From Traorella massiliensis (lineage in GTDB: Bacteria > Bacillota_I > Bacilli_A > Erysipelotrichales > Erysipelotrichaceae), in the NCBI RefSeq assembly GCF_900104665.1, contig NZ_LT629969.1, forward strand, positions 186,001-250,000: a DNA stretch of 64,000 nt. Reading direction: 5' to 3'. The notes under the pieces were generated by a model that saw only the letters and a program-made list of their open reading frames with translations, did not search any database and was not told the origin of the DNA. Shown here piece by piece: positions 36,167 to 44,713 of this stretch. Within the stretch, counting starts at the first letter, position 1. Each line of letters opens with the position of its first letter. Both the position numbers and the translations under genes were made by a program.

Positions 36167-36682
36167 ATGAAAAAATGGTTACTGATAATTTCAGCGACTG
36201 TTATTTGCGTTGCTGCCGCTTTTTTATATTTCTTTAGTTTAACTCCCAAAGGAGATACCATTACCAGCAGAGAAAGCATACTGAACACCGCAATTTCAAA
36301 GGGGAATGAATGGACTATTGCAAAAGAACTGGAACTTGGCGGTTATATCGTGAGTGGAGCATATAGTGCAGATAATAAATCTACACTTGCCATCTTTGAA
36401 CCAACAGGAAATGGAGATTACAAATTTAGTACATCAACAAACCGAAATAGTGATGAGATTATTGTTGGTGGCGTTGCAATAAACGGAGAATGGTATGATT
36501 TAATTTGGTTTAATGGTGCTAAAACAGAGTATGCCGAAATCACTTATACAATAAATGGACAAGTGCAAGATACATTGAGATACAGCACAGATGATATGGA
36601 TATTATCTCAATTAAAAACCCAGAAAAAGAGTATTCCATTCATGTGGTTTACTATGACAATGATGGAAATAAGTACGAATAA
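36167..36682 (+). CDS. Membrane-anchored exported protein, unknown
   Basis: About 171 residues. One N-terminal hydrophobic segment (LLIISATVICVAAAFLYFF) is followed by an extracellular beta-rich domain (YTINGQVQDTLRYSTDDMD, HVVYYDNDGNKYE). No family recognised. GGAGG lies 8 nt before the ATG at 36167. It is AT-rich cargo next to the XRE gene and probably in the same transcript. Confidence 0.6.
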   Translation: MKKWLLIISATVICVAAAFLYFFSLTPKGDTITSRESILNTAISKGNEWTIAKELELGGYIVSGAYSADNKSTLAIFEPTGNGDYKFSTSTNRNSDEIIVGGVAINGEWYDLIWFNGAKTEYAEITYTINGQVQDTLRYSTDDMDIISIKNPEKEYSIHVVYYDNDGNKYE

Positions 36683-36722
36683 ATTGTTTTTCATCGAGAA
36701 AATAGAAAAGCCAGCCGAGCCA

Positions 36723-36767
36723 GTCAACGGTCAAGATGAACGGCGCATTTCATGCGCCGCCGTTGAC
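36723..36767 (+). terminator. Nested GC-rich hairpin after the cargo genes
   Basis: Outer arms GTCAACGG / CCGTTGAC enclose inner arms CGGCGCAT / ATGCGCCG. No clear T-run, so it may be a structural or recombination site rather than a terminator. Confidence 0.45.
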
Positions 36768-37212
36768 AGTCCCGCCCGTCTTTGCTGATGGGCAATCAAG
36801 GCGGGAAAGCCCTAAAATGGCTTCCCACCCATTTTAATTTTTACATCTTTAAACACTCCAAAATCAGAAAGAGAGCGGCCAAGCACTTTGAGGGATTGGT
36901 CGCCTTGTTCACCCATTCAGCGGGACGGCGGGTGGCGGTCAAGGCCGGGTGTAAGCCCGTTCATTTCAGCCTTGACAGTTGCCCGCTGTCCTGCTACTTT
37001 TCCGGGAGTGTGGTCACAACTTCGGGACACTTTGTCCACAAGTTGGAGCGTAGGACGAGGGACGGAGCTTTCATATACGCCCTGTCTGCCGATGAAACCA
37101 GACCTGCGCTTGCGGCTCCACGCCACGCAAGCACAGCCCTGTTTTCCTGCCGCTTCAAATGCCCTTGCCCTCCCCGGCGGCAACGGCATTTTCACGGCAA
37201 CGCCGACAGAGC
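36768..37212. other. Element non-coding region
   Basis: GC-rich, with long overlapping open frames but no ribosome-binding sites or recognisable products. It contains the 37019-37043 hairpin and leads into oriT. Confidence 0.5.
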
Positions 37213-37250
37213 GTATAACACACTACACTTTGCTTTGCAAAGTCGTGTGC
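37213..37250 (-). other. oriT of MobV type
   Basis: Minus strand: the hairpin ACTTTGC-AAA-GCAAAGT is followed by GTAGTGTG/TTATAC. The TAGTGTG/TTATAC part is the nick region of pMV158-type (MobM) origins. The predicted nick falls between 37219 and 37218 on the minus strand. It lies near attR, about 3.8 kb from the relaxase start. Confidence 0.75.
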
Positions 37251-37285
37251 CAAATGGGGGCGTTGCCCCCTTTGGAAACCCCCAC

Positions 37286-37337
37286 AAGAAAAGGCGGTAC
37301 GCTACCCCCTCCACGGGGCGCATACCGCCTTTTCTTG
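37286..37337. terminator. Hairpin near attR
   Basis: AAGAAAAGGCGGTA / TACCGCCTTTTCTT stem with a T-rich right side. It probably insulates the element from flanking transcription. Confidence 0.65.
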
Positions 37338-37418
37338 TTGTCCAGCCCTCCGGCTGTATCGGTTGAGCAAAAGTCAGCGTGGGATAGATGTGGTATCTTT
37401 ATCTAAGTGAACCCCCAT

Positions 37419-37424
37419 TTTCCC
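37419..37424. other. attR core
   Basis: TTTCCC. Element sequence lies to the left and the first half of the host XRE gene to the right. Confidence 0.75.
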
Positions 37425-37519
37425 ATTTTGAAACTGATTTATCTGTGGTCCCTAATTGTCGGGCAAGTTCTACTTGTGTTAGATTTTTATTTTTACGACA
37501 TTCCGCAATAAATTTATCT
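37419..37519 (-). pseudogene. XRE regulator, N-terminal part
   Basis: Minus-strand frame reading FRIDKFIAECRKNKNLTQ, then VELARQLGTTDKSVSKWENG, the first helices of a cro/C1 HTH. After the att core it runs into a stop. Its own start codon is absent: the frame begins directly after the stop of the lipoprotein at 37531, so the 5' end is also altered. Confidence 0.8.
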
Positions 37520-37530
37520 ATTCTAAATAG

Positions 37531-37989
37531 TTATTCTTCTAATACAGCCTCATATCCATTTGTCTTATCTCCGGTAATCGTAATATAGTAAGATTCACCA
37601 AATTTCGCATGTAAAGAAATTGTATTCATCTTTTTTGTATATTCCTCTGGATAGATATTTTCATAATTAGGATCTACATATTCTGTGATGATCGTAAATT
37701 GGATAGTCATATTTTCTACATCACTTGGATTTTTAAATTCTTGTTTGCTTAATGTGTAAATAATGAATTCATCATGTTTCAACAACGATTTATCTGCATT
37801 TGATGTACCGCCACTGCCACTAGATTCATTTGCTTCATAATCTACAATAAGCAAACCTATATCTTCTTTAATATCTAATTGTATTTGCAGTGCTATTTCA
37901 TCATCGCTGGCTTCATAGGTACCATCATTCGGTTTACTACATCCAAATAAAGACAAAATCATCAGTACGATCATTAATTTCTTTTTCAT
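37531..37989 (-). CDS. Lipoprotein, unknown
   Basis: 152 residues. A signal peptide with lipobox LFGCSK is followed by an acidic beta-rich domain containing a Gly/Ser stretch (SSGSGGTSN). No family recognised. GAGGAAATTTT precedes the ATG. Confidence 0.65.
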   Translation of the reverse strand: MKKKLMIVLMILSLFGCSKPNDGTYEASDDEIALQIQLDIKEDIGLLIVDYEANESSGSGGTSNADKSLLKHDEFIIYTLSKQEFKNPSDVENMTIQFTIITEYVDPNYENIYPEEYTKKMNTISLHAKFGESYYITITGDKTNGYEAVLEE

Positions 37990-38008
37990 AAAATTTCCTC
38001 ACTAACTA

Positions 38009-38206
38009 TTATCTATGACATATTTCTAATATCTTTTTCATGGTATTTGCACTTCTTATCGTTATTGAATGGCGGATATCTGTACTTGCAGTTTTGCTCC
38101 ACCAGTTTGTTTTTTGATAATCTTTTAAACGATACGACCAGAAGATGTTATTTTGATATTCTTGTATTTTTTCATATTCATTCGGATTCCCTAGAACTTC
38201 TTTCAT
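38009..38206 (-). CDS. Hypothetical 65-residue protein
   Basis: Basic, with an aromatic segment (NNIFWSYRLKDYQKTNWW). No family recognised, and no strong ribosome-binding site. It precedes the lipoprotein on the same strand and could be a fragment of an older gene. Confidence 0.3.
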   Translation of the reverse strand: MKEVLGNPNEYEKIQEYQNNIFWSYRLKDYQKTNWWSKTASTDIRHSITIRSANTMKKILEICHR

Positions 38207-38259
38207 CTATAGTTCTAAGGCTTGCTTTTTTCTCATAAATTGCTAGGGGAGAGTGAGTC

Positions 38260-40815
38260 ATGGACAAGTACAGCATAAAAGAAGTTGAACTGCTTTTTAA
38301 TACGAGCGTACAGCATGGGCTATCACATCAGGAGGCTTATAAGCGACTGCAAAGTGATGGTTATAATGAAATTGTCAGTGTAAAGAAGCAAACGATATGG
38401 ATGATCTTTTTGGAACAGTTTAAAGATCCAATGGTACTGATATTGTTGATAGGGGCTATTTTATCTCTATTCTTAGGAGAAATCATCGATGCATTGATTA
38501 TCTGCCTGGTGGTGATGTTAAATGCGGGGATAGGTACCTTTCAGCTAGTGAAGAGTGAAAAGGCTTTAGAGGTGTTGCAGGCAATGATGCAGCCAACTTG
38601 TAAGGTTATGCGTGATAGTAGTGTCTTGATCGTTGAAACAAGAGAGATAGTGGCAGGAGATGTCATTGAATTTGAAGCAGGGGATCGTATTCCGTGTGAT
38701 ATACGTCTTGTGAGCACGACACGATTGATGATGGATGAAAGTCTATTGAGTGGAGAAAGTCATAATGTCTCAAAAAATGAGTTTTATCGTACGAAAGATA
38801 AAGCGGCTATAAGTGATCAGCATAATATGGTTTTTATGTCTACATATGTTACCAGTGGCAGAGGAAAAGGAATTGCCGTAAGTTGTGGAATGAATAGTGA
38901 AATGGGGAAGATTGCGGACCTTTTAAATGAAGATCTTAGTGAGATGACACCACTTCAGAAAAGAATGAATCAGCTTGGCAAAATGTTAGGGATGCTGGCG
39001 GTAGGCATTTGTATCATTATGCTGATGGTCAGTCTTTCAAAGGGTAAAAATTTTCTAGAGATGCTGCTTTTGGCAATTTCTTTAGCGGTTGCTGCAATTC
39101 CGGAAGGATTACCGGCGGTTGTGACGATCGTGCAGTCGATGGGTGTCAGCATGATGTCTAAAAATAAGGCCATCGTACGTAAGCTCAGCGCAGTGGAAAC
39201 ATTGGGATCTGTCAATGTGATTTGTTCAGATAAGACGGGAACTTTGACACAAAACAAGATGAGCGTTGTCAGTACTTATTTTAATCATGAATTTGATCAG
39301 GAAGTACCTGCTATGGGACTTGTCTGTATGGCTTGTGCTCAAAATGTTGCCATTGGTGATATTCTTGTGGGTGATTCCAGTGAAAAAGCACTGGTGGAAT
39401 ATGTCATGCCTCGTTTATCTATTTCAGATATCAACTGTGAATACTTACGTATTGATGAAATTCCTTTTGATTCTGTACGTAAGAAGATGAGTACCGTTCA
39501 TCAAAAGGATCAGGATCAATATATATTTTCTAAAGGTTCCTTGGAACATATTCTCAAACAATGTTCTTTTATCATGATTCAACAGCGAAAAGTTCCTTTA
39601 GGAGAATATGAACGTAAACGTTGTTTAGAGGCTTGTGCCATCATGGAAAATCAGGCTTTAAGAGTTTTTGGCTTATGTATGAAGAAAAGTTCATTGACCA
39701 ATCGTGAATATGAGAGTGATGCGACATTTTTAGGTCTTGTTGGTTTGAAAGATCCTGTAAAGGAAGAAGTGAAGGATGCGATTGAAAGATGTCATGAAGC
39801 TGGAATTGAAGTTGTCATGATTACCGGGGATTCTTTAAAAACAGCTTTTGCGATTGGTAAAGAATGTGGGCTTGTAAGTCATGAAAAAGAAGTGATGAGT
39901 GGTAGTGATATTGATGAATGCAGTGATGTTCAGTTGAAAAATAAGATCAAAACAATCAAAATATTTGCTCGTGTTTCTCCTAGCCATAAGGTAAGACTGG
40001 TAGAAGCCTATCAAAAAGAGGAAAGAATTGTCGCAATGAGTGGGGATGGGGTGAATGATGCGCCTGCCCTTAAAAAAGCAGACATCGGTATTGCAATGGG
40101 GAAAGGTGGTAGTGATGTTTGTAAGAGCGTAAGTGATATTGTCTTGATGGATGATCATTTTACAACGATTGTAAAGGCGATTGAAGCTGGCAGAAATATT
40201 TATTTAAAGATTCAAAAAAGCGTGTTTTATTTACTTTCCTGTAATTTAGGAGAAATCATGACCTTATTCTTTTCCAGTCTTTTTCTAACACAGCATGTAC
40301 CTCCTTTATGTGCGATTCAGCTTTTATGGACCAATCTAGTAACAGATGCTTTTCCGGCCTTGGCATTAGGTGTAGAGGCAGATGAAAAACAAGTGATGAA
40401 ACAAAAGCCTAAACCAACTGATGAAAGCTTATTTGCCCATGGTGGTCTGATTTTTGTGATATGTAATGGATTGTTTATTGGGACGATTTCATTAGTTGCA
40501 TTTAAAGCGGGTTTAAAAACAAGTGATTTATGTGGGCAAAGCATGGCATTCATGGTGCTTTCTCTTTCTCAGATGTTTCATTCATTGAATTGCCGGCAGA
40601 TTCATGTTTCGATGTTTAAGATTGGCTTTTTTAAGAATAAGTGGTTATTGCTGACAGTAGTAATGGGAATTATTCTACAGATATTTGTCTGTCAGCTTCC
40701 TTTTATGAATATGCTTCTTAAGACGATTCCTTTGACACTTACCCAGTGGCTGATCGTATTTGGTTTATCGATGAGTACGATTTTGATGAATGAATTGAGT
40801 AAATTATTTAACTGA
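38260..40815 (+). CDS. Calcium-type P-type ATPase
   Basis: 851 residues, P2-type (SERCA/PMCA-like) cation pump. Actuator domain DESLLSGESH, helix 4 with AAIPEGLPAVV (Ca2+-site Glu), phosphorylation site CSDKTGTLTQNK, hinge MSGDGVNDAPALKKADIGIAMG, and C-terminal helices with LLWTNLVTDAFPALALG. It exports Ca2+ (or Mn2+) with ATP at the membrane. GGGGAGAG precedes the ATG. It stands alone. Confidence 0.93.
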   Translation: MDKYSIKEVELLFNTSVQHGLSHQEAYKRLQSDGYNEIVSVKKQTIWMIFLEQFKDPMVLILLIGAILSLFLGEIIDALIICLVVMLNAGIGTFQLVKSEKALEVLQAMMQPTCKVMRDSSVLIVETREIVAGDVIEFEAGDRIPCDIRLVSTTRLMMDESLLSGESHNVSKNEFYRTKDKAAISDQHNMVFMSTYVTSGRGKGIAVSCGMNSEMGKIADLLNEDLSEMTPLQKRMNQLGKMLGMLAVGICIIMLMVSLSKGKNFLEMLLLAISLAVAAIPEGLPAVVTIVQSMGVSMMSKNKAIVRKLSAVETLGSVNVICSDKTGTLTQNKMSVVSTYFNHEFDQEVPAMGLVCMACAQNVAIGDILVGDSSEKALVEYVMPRLSISDINCEYLRIDEIPFDSVRKKMSTVHQKDQDQYIFSKGSLEHILKQCSFIMIQQRKVPLGEYERKRCLEACAIMENQALRVFGLCMKKSSLTNREYESDATFLGLVGLKDPVKEEVKDAIERCHEAGIEVVMITGDSLKTAFAIGKECGLVSHEKEVMSGSDIDECSDVQLKNKIKTIKIFARVSPSHKVRLVEAYQKEERIVAMSGDGVNDAPALKKADIGIAMGKGGSDVCKSVSDIVLMDDHFTTIVKAIEAGRNIYLKIQKSVFYLLSCNLGEIMTLFFSSLFLTQHVPPLCAIQLLWTNLVTDAFPALALGVEADEKQVMKQKPKPTDESLFAHGGLIFVICNGLFIGTISLVAFKAGLKTSDLCGQSMAFMVLSLSQMFHSLNCRQIHVSMFKIGFFKNKWLLLTVVMGIILQIFVCQLPFMNMLLKTIPLTLTQWLIVFGLSMSTILMNELSKLFN

Positions 40816-40894
40816 TTGAATCATAAAATCATGATTAACAATGACAAAAGAGCAAACTTATGATATTATTTTCTCGTAAAGGAAGGTAGTAGAA

Positions 40895-41794
40895 ATGAGT
40901 ACAACTTTAGTTGTTTTGGCCGCAGGAATGGGTAGCCGTTACGGTGGTTTAAAACAAATCGATCCAATCGGACCTAATGGAGAAGTCATCTTAGAATTAT
41001 CAGTTTATGATGCTATTCAAGCAGGGTTTGATAAGGTCGTATTTATTATTAAAAAAGCAATTGAAAAAGAATTTAAGGAAGCGATTGGTGATAAGCTTTC
41101 TAAACAAGTACAGGTAGAATATGTATTTCAGGATTTTGCCTGTGTTCCGGAAGGTTTTAAAGTTCCAGAGGGAAGAGAAAAGCCACTAGGTACAGCACAT
41201 GCCCTGTACTGTTGCAAAGATGTTCTGGATGGACCATTTGCAGTCATCAATTCGGATGATTATTATGGACAAAGCTGCTTCAAGACACTGTATGATTTTT
41301 TAAACAATGAAGCGAGTGAACATCATTATGCCATGGTAGGTTATGTGCTTCACAATACATTAACGGATCATGGCAGTGTAGCTCGTGGACAATGTATCGT
41401 AGAAAATGGAAAGCTTGTGAATGTGATCGAACGCACCAAGATTGAAAAGCGTGATGGCAAGGTAGTGCTTTTCTTAGATAATGAATGGCAAGATATTGAT
41501 CCAAATACACTTGTATCGATGAATATGTGGGCATTTACACCTGATATTATCGATGAAATCACCAAAAAGTTTGAAGAGTTCCAGCAGGTATTGGAAAGTG
41601 ATCCTATGAAAGGTGAGTTCTATATCCCGAATGTTGTTGGTGAATTATTAAGGGAGCATAAATGTGATGTAAAGATGCTGGAAAGTCATGATAAATGGTA
41701 TGGTGTGACTTATCAGGAAGATAAAGAAAGTGTTAAAGAAGGTATTGCTTCTTTATATAAAAAAGGATGTTATCCTGAACCATTATGGAAATAG
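40895..41794 (+). CDS. NTP transferase, sugar-nucleotide type
   Basis: 299 residues. The N-terminal signature LAAGMGSRYGGLKQIDPIG is the nucleotide-binding loop of sugar-phosphate nucleotidyltransferases, and INSDDYYG supplies the metal-binding Asp pair. It resembles proteins annotated as UTP-glucose-1-phosphate uridylyltransferase-like, but the substrate is not certain. GGAAGGTAG precedes the ATG. Confidence 0.85.
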   Translation: MSTTLVVLAAGMGSRYGGLKQIDPIGPNGEVILELSVYDAIQAGFDKVVFIIKKAIEKEFKEAIGDKLSKQVQVEYVFQDFACVPEGFKVPEGREKPLGTAHALYCCKDVLDGPFAVINSDDYYGQSCFKTLYDFLNNEASEHHYAMVGYVLHNTLTDHGSVARGQCIVENGKLVNVIERTKIEKRDGKVVLFLDNEWQDIDPNTLVSMNMWAFTPDIIDEITKKFEEFQQVLESDPMKGEFYIPNVVGELLREHKCDVKMLESHDKWYGVTYQEDKESVKEGIASLYKKGCYPEPLWK

Positions 41795-41813
41795 CTCGCT
41801 ATTTCCATTTTTG
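41787..41813 (+). terminator. Terminator after the nucleotidyltransferase
   Basis: GGAAATAG / CTATTTCC stem with a CTCG loop and ATTTTTG tail; it includes the last codons. Confidence 0.8.
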
Positions 41814-41832
41814 TCATTTAGGAGGTGATTAA

Positions 41833-43149
41833 ATGGAACAAACAAGTTTATTTGAAAAGGGACAAAGTGCTCCTTTAGCCTCAAGAATGCGTCCAAGAAA
41901 TTTAAAGGAATTTGTAGGACAAACACATTTATTAGGCGAAGGGAAAATGTTAAGAAGGCTCATTGAAAGTGATCAGATTTCTTCGATGATCTTTTGGGGA
42001 CCTCCCGGTGTTGGAAAGACGACCTTGGCTCGTATCATTGCCAATCAGACAAAAAGTGCTTTTATTGACTTTTCAGCGGTAACAAGCGGTATCAAAGAGA
42101 TTCGTGCAGTCATGCAAAGAGCAGAGGAAAATCGTCGTTTTGGAGAGCGGACGATCTTATTTGTTGATGAAATTCATCGCTTCAATAAGGCCCAGCAGGA
42201 TGCTTTTCTACCTTTCGTGGAAAAAGGCAGCATTATCCTTATAGGTGCTACTACAGAAAATCCCTCTTTTGAAATCAACGCTGCTTTATTGTCAAGATGT
42301 AAGGTTTTTGTCTTACAGGCTTTAAGCATTGATGAAGTTGTATCACTTCTAAAAAGAGCTATTCATGATGAAAGAGGCTTTGGATATCAAAAAATAGATA
42401 TATCTGAAGATATGTTACGAATGATTGCGACATTTGCGAATGGAGATGCTCGTAGTGCTTTATCAACTTTGGAAATGGTGATATTAAATGGTCATATGGA
42501 TGAGAATGGTATTCATATTTCCATGGAAATATTGGAACAGTGTATTTCTAGAAAATCGCTGCTTTATGACAAGACTGGTGAAGAACATTATAATCTTATT
42601 TCAGCTTTACATAAGTCTATGCGTAACTCTGATCCGGATGCAGCCATCTATTGGCTGGCAAGGATGTTAGAAGCTGGAGAGGATCCTTTGTATGTTGCTC
42701 GTAGAGTCATTCGTTTTGCCAGTGAAGATATAGGACTGGCAGATCCTAGAGCCTTAGAGGTAGCGGTGGCAGCTTATCAGGCGGCTCATTTGATCGGGAT
42801 GCCTGAATGTACGGTAAATCTTAGTGAAGCAGTCATTTATATGGCTTTAGCTCCTAAATCAAATGCTTTGTATACTGCCTATGAAAACGCTAAAAAAGAT
42901 GCCTTGAATCATTTGGCTGAACCGGTACCTTTAGTCATTCGCAATGCTCCTACCAGACTTATGAAAGAACTTAATTATGGTAAGGACTATCAGTACGCTC
43001 ATAATACCAAAGAAAAACTCACTAATATGCAATGCCTTCCTGATTCATTAAAGGAAAGAGAATATTACCATCCATCGAATCAGGGATTGGAACAGAAATA
43101 TCAGGTAAGACTTGATGCAATTAAAAAATGGAAAAAGGAACATCAGTGA
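41833..43149 (+). CDS. rarA: Replication-associated recombination protein A (AAA+ ATPase)
   Basis: 438 residues of the RarA/MgsA/WRNIP1 family. Walker A is GPPGVGKTTLA, Walker B is LFVDEIHRFNKAQQD, sensor 1 is GATTENPSFE, and the C-terminal tetramerisation part has LARMLEAGEDPLYVARRVIRFASEDIGLADP. It acts at stalled replication forks. The N-terminus MEQTSLFEKGQSAPLASRMRP is typical. GGAGGTGATT precedes the ATG. Confidence 0.95.
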   Translation: MEQTSLFEKGQSAPLASRMRPRNLKEFVGQTHLLGEGKMLRRLIESDQISSMIFWGPPGVGKTTLARIIANQTKSAFIDFSAVTSGIKEIRAVMQRAEENRRFGERTILFVDEIHRFNKAQQDAFLPFVEKGSIILIGATTENPSFEINAALLSRCKVFVLQALSIDEVVSLLKRAIHDERGFGYQKIDISEDMLRMIATFANGDARSALSTLEMVILNGHMDENGIHISMEILEQCISRKSLLYDKTGEEHYNLISALHKSMRNSDPDAAIYWLARMLEAGEDPLYVARRVIRFASEDIGLADPRALEVAVAAYQAAHLIGMPECTVNLSEAVIYMALAPKSNALYTAYENAKKDALNHLAEPVPLVIRNAPTRLMKELNYGKDYQYAHNTKEKLTNMQCLPDSLKEREYYHPSNQGLEQKYQVRLDAIKKWKKEHQ

Positions 43150-43232
43150 TATGTTACGACTGTTAAAAGAAAATGAATTTGATGAAAGAATATTTAAGTA
43201 ATTTTGATGAATAAACAGTTAGAAATGAAATG

Positions 43233-43452
43233 ATGAAATGTCCGTATTGTGGTAAAGAAATGCAGCATGGCTATATTCCTACAGATACAACGCCTGCACA
43301 GTGGATTCCTGATGGAAAAAACAAAGTTTATTAAAAACAAGCTACTCAAAAGATTGCAGAAGAATTGTTTCTGAGAATACTTTGCTTGGCATTCATGCAA
43401 ATGCAGATTATTGTGAAGTATGTGGTATTATAATATTGAAGGAAGAGAGATA
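43233..43452 (+). pseudogene. Decayed DUF6487-like zinc-ribbon protein
   Basis: MKCPYCGKEMQHGYIPTDT starts a small zinc-ribbon protein that stops at 43332-43334. The expected C-terminus LLGIHANADYCEVCGIII is found in another frame to about 43452. Two CxxC pairs flank the broken middle. Confidence 0.6.
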
Positions 43453-43454
43453 AA

Positions 43455-43608
43455 TTTCTATTTGAAAAAGAACTAAGCAAAGAAAGATCTATTATTGAAA
43501 ATGCACATTTAATTTATGATGGGGAGTTAGAAATTATACGAGGATATTTTCATGATGATATAAATGATGGCGTAAAAAGCAAAAATGGATTAAATACTTC
43601 TACAATGT
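43455..43608 (+). pseudogene. Start-less coding fragment, unknown
   Basis: An open frame without start codon reading FEKELSKERSIIENAHLIY and then DGELEIIRGYFHDDINDGV before a stop. The residue usage looks protein-like, but I recognise no family. It ends just before the repeat element. Confidence 0.3.
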
Positions 43609-43619
43609 AAATTTCGAAA

Positions 43620-43985
43620 TTCAGAAAAATGAAATGATATCGACAAATTGGATAAGATATGTTAGAATAATAACGGATGAACTCCATACAAATAGGAAAC
43701 CCCAGTGTTGCGCCACTGGGGTTTCATTTAGGAGGGAGGATCGCAGATTATCGTTGAATCAGACTGATGTACAGTATGATCAAACGCAAACATTCTTTCA
43801 CAGCTACTACATTTTCATATAATAACTGGAGAAGAATGATGAGTTCAAAACCCAACTGCACCCCCTCCATACAAATAATATAGGTGTCATGGATCCTCAC
43901 TCCCTCCTTTGTAGGACACCTACTATTCTATATCCATGAAAATGTCATTTTTCCTAAAAAAGAATGAAAAAAGTTTATTTTCTTA
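43620..43985 (+). repeat. Structured 360-bp element, copy 2 (candidate non-coding RNA)
   Basis: Inverted copy of 1194-1555 with only scattered differences. The hairpin stem GAAACCCCAGTG is unchanged while its loop differs (TTGCGC here). The 27-codon frame on its minus strand is kept, with one amino-acid change (Arg to Met). The promoter TCGACA-N17-TAGAAT reads rightwards into it and on towards the lipoprotein at 44224. Similarity stops sharply near 43620 and 43985, so this is a discrete unit rather than a gene duplication. Confidence 0.75.
43640..43668 (+). promoter_or_regulatory. Conserved promoter of the structured element, copy 2
   Basis: TCGACA (43640-43645), 17 bp, TAGAAT (43663-43668). 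Confidence 0.6.
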
Positions 43986-44223
43986 TTATTTACTTCTCAC
44001 TAAACAGTAACCAAAAAGAATAAAAGAATAAAAATGATTATCCTTCTGTTGAATAGTACAGGAGGATGTTTTTTTTGGTATAATAAAAATGGGTTTAACG
44101 AATATAGGGTTATATTTATGTTTATCTGACTGTAAGAAAATTTATCATTTTGACACTTACGATATTGGCTTTGGTAGGAGTAGTTGCAGAACAACGAATA
44201 CATTTGATAATTAGGAGGAAATT

Positions 44224-44567
44224 TATGAAAAAAAATCATGTCAGTGTTTATCGTTATGAGTTGTTTATTGGGATTAGGCGGATGTAAAAAGGATATGAAT
44301 GATATTATTGACGATGAACCATGTGTAAGGGGAGTTGTTTCTGAAACAAGTGATGCATATATAGTTATCGAGGTAAATAAAGATGATGATCTATATAAAG
44401 ATTATTCACGTATTCTTGTTTCCCTTGAAGTAGAAAATGAGGATAGCATAACAGATTTTACTATTGGGGATGAAGTAGCTGTTTATTATAATGGAACTAT
44501 TGAACAAAGCTTACCGCCTCAGATAAACCATGTTTATGCAATTCTTGAACTATATGAAGATGAATAA
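44224..44567 (+). pseudogene. Small lipoprotein with A-tract frame break at the start
   Basis: AGGAGG lies before ATG at 44224, but the A8 tract after it leads to a stop after 20 codons. With seven A the product would be a good lipoprotein: MKKIMSVFIVMSCLLGLGGC signal peptide and lipobox, then about 95 residues with an OB-like beta domain (VRGVVSETSDAYIVIEV). An in-frame ATG at 44238 could still start MSVFIVMSC, with a shortened signal peptide and no ribosome-binding site of its own. Phase variation, decay or sequencing error are all possible. Confidence 0.65.
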
Positions 44568-44713
44568 TTATTATTTATGAAAGTATGAATGAGATGATAT
44601 AAGGATGGGATAGATTTATCTAGAAATTTTTTAAATTCAAGTAAAAGGTTTAAGCCAAAATATTTTATAGATTGATTTGATAATTGTGAGTTTTGAAAGG
44701 AATCAGGGAAATT

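Larger units (their letters stand above)
30458..37424. mobile_element. Integrative mobilizable element with serine recombinase, 6.96 kb
   Basis: Bounded by a 6-bp TTTCCC repeat at 30458-30463 and 37419-37424 (the att core). It splits an XRE gene whose halves rejoin in frame across the core. Content from left: large serine recombinase, TnpW-like protein, frameshifted MobV relaxase, RepA N-terminal fragment, Cys-rich VLP protein, small NDT-like protein, XRE regulator, exported protein and a pMV158-like oriT. The backbone is clearly richer in GC than the chromosome, whereas 34.9-35.3 and 36.15-36.7 kb are AT-rich, so the element is mosaic. It resembles the Tn4451/TnpX group. Confidence 0.88.

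Noticed and set aside
36782-37406. Overlapping frames of 170-195 codons at the right end of the element
   Set aside because: Two frames overlap in the same GC-rich region that holds hairpins and oriT; neither has a ribosome-binding site or family similarity.
38206-38260. A manganese (yybP-ykoY) riboswitch before the P-type ATPase
   Set aside because: The gap is too short and lacks the conserved motifs of that riboswitch.
1194-43985. The inverted 360-bp elements as ends of a composite transposon
   Set aside because: The 42 kb between them carry housekeeping genes such as ftsA, ftsZ and rpmB, and the elements encode no transposase.
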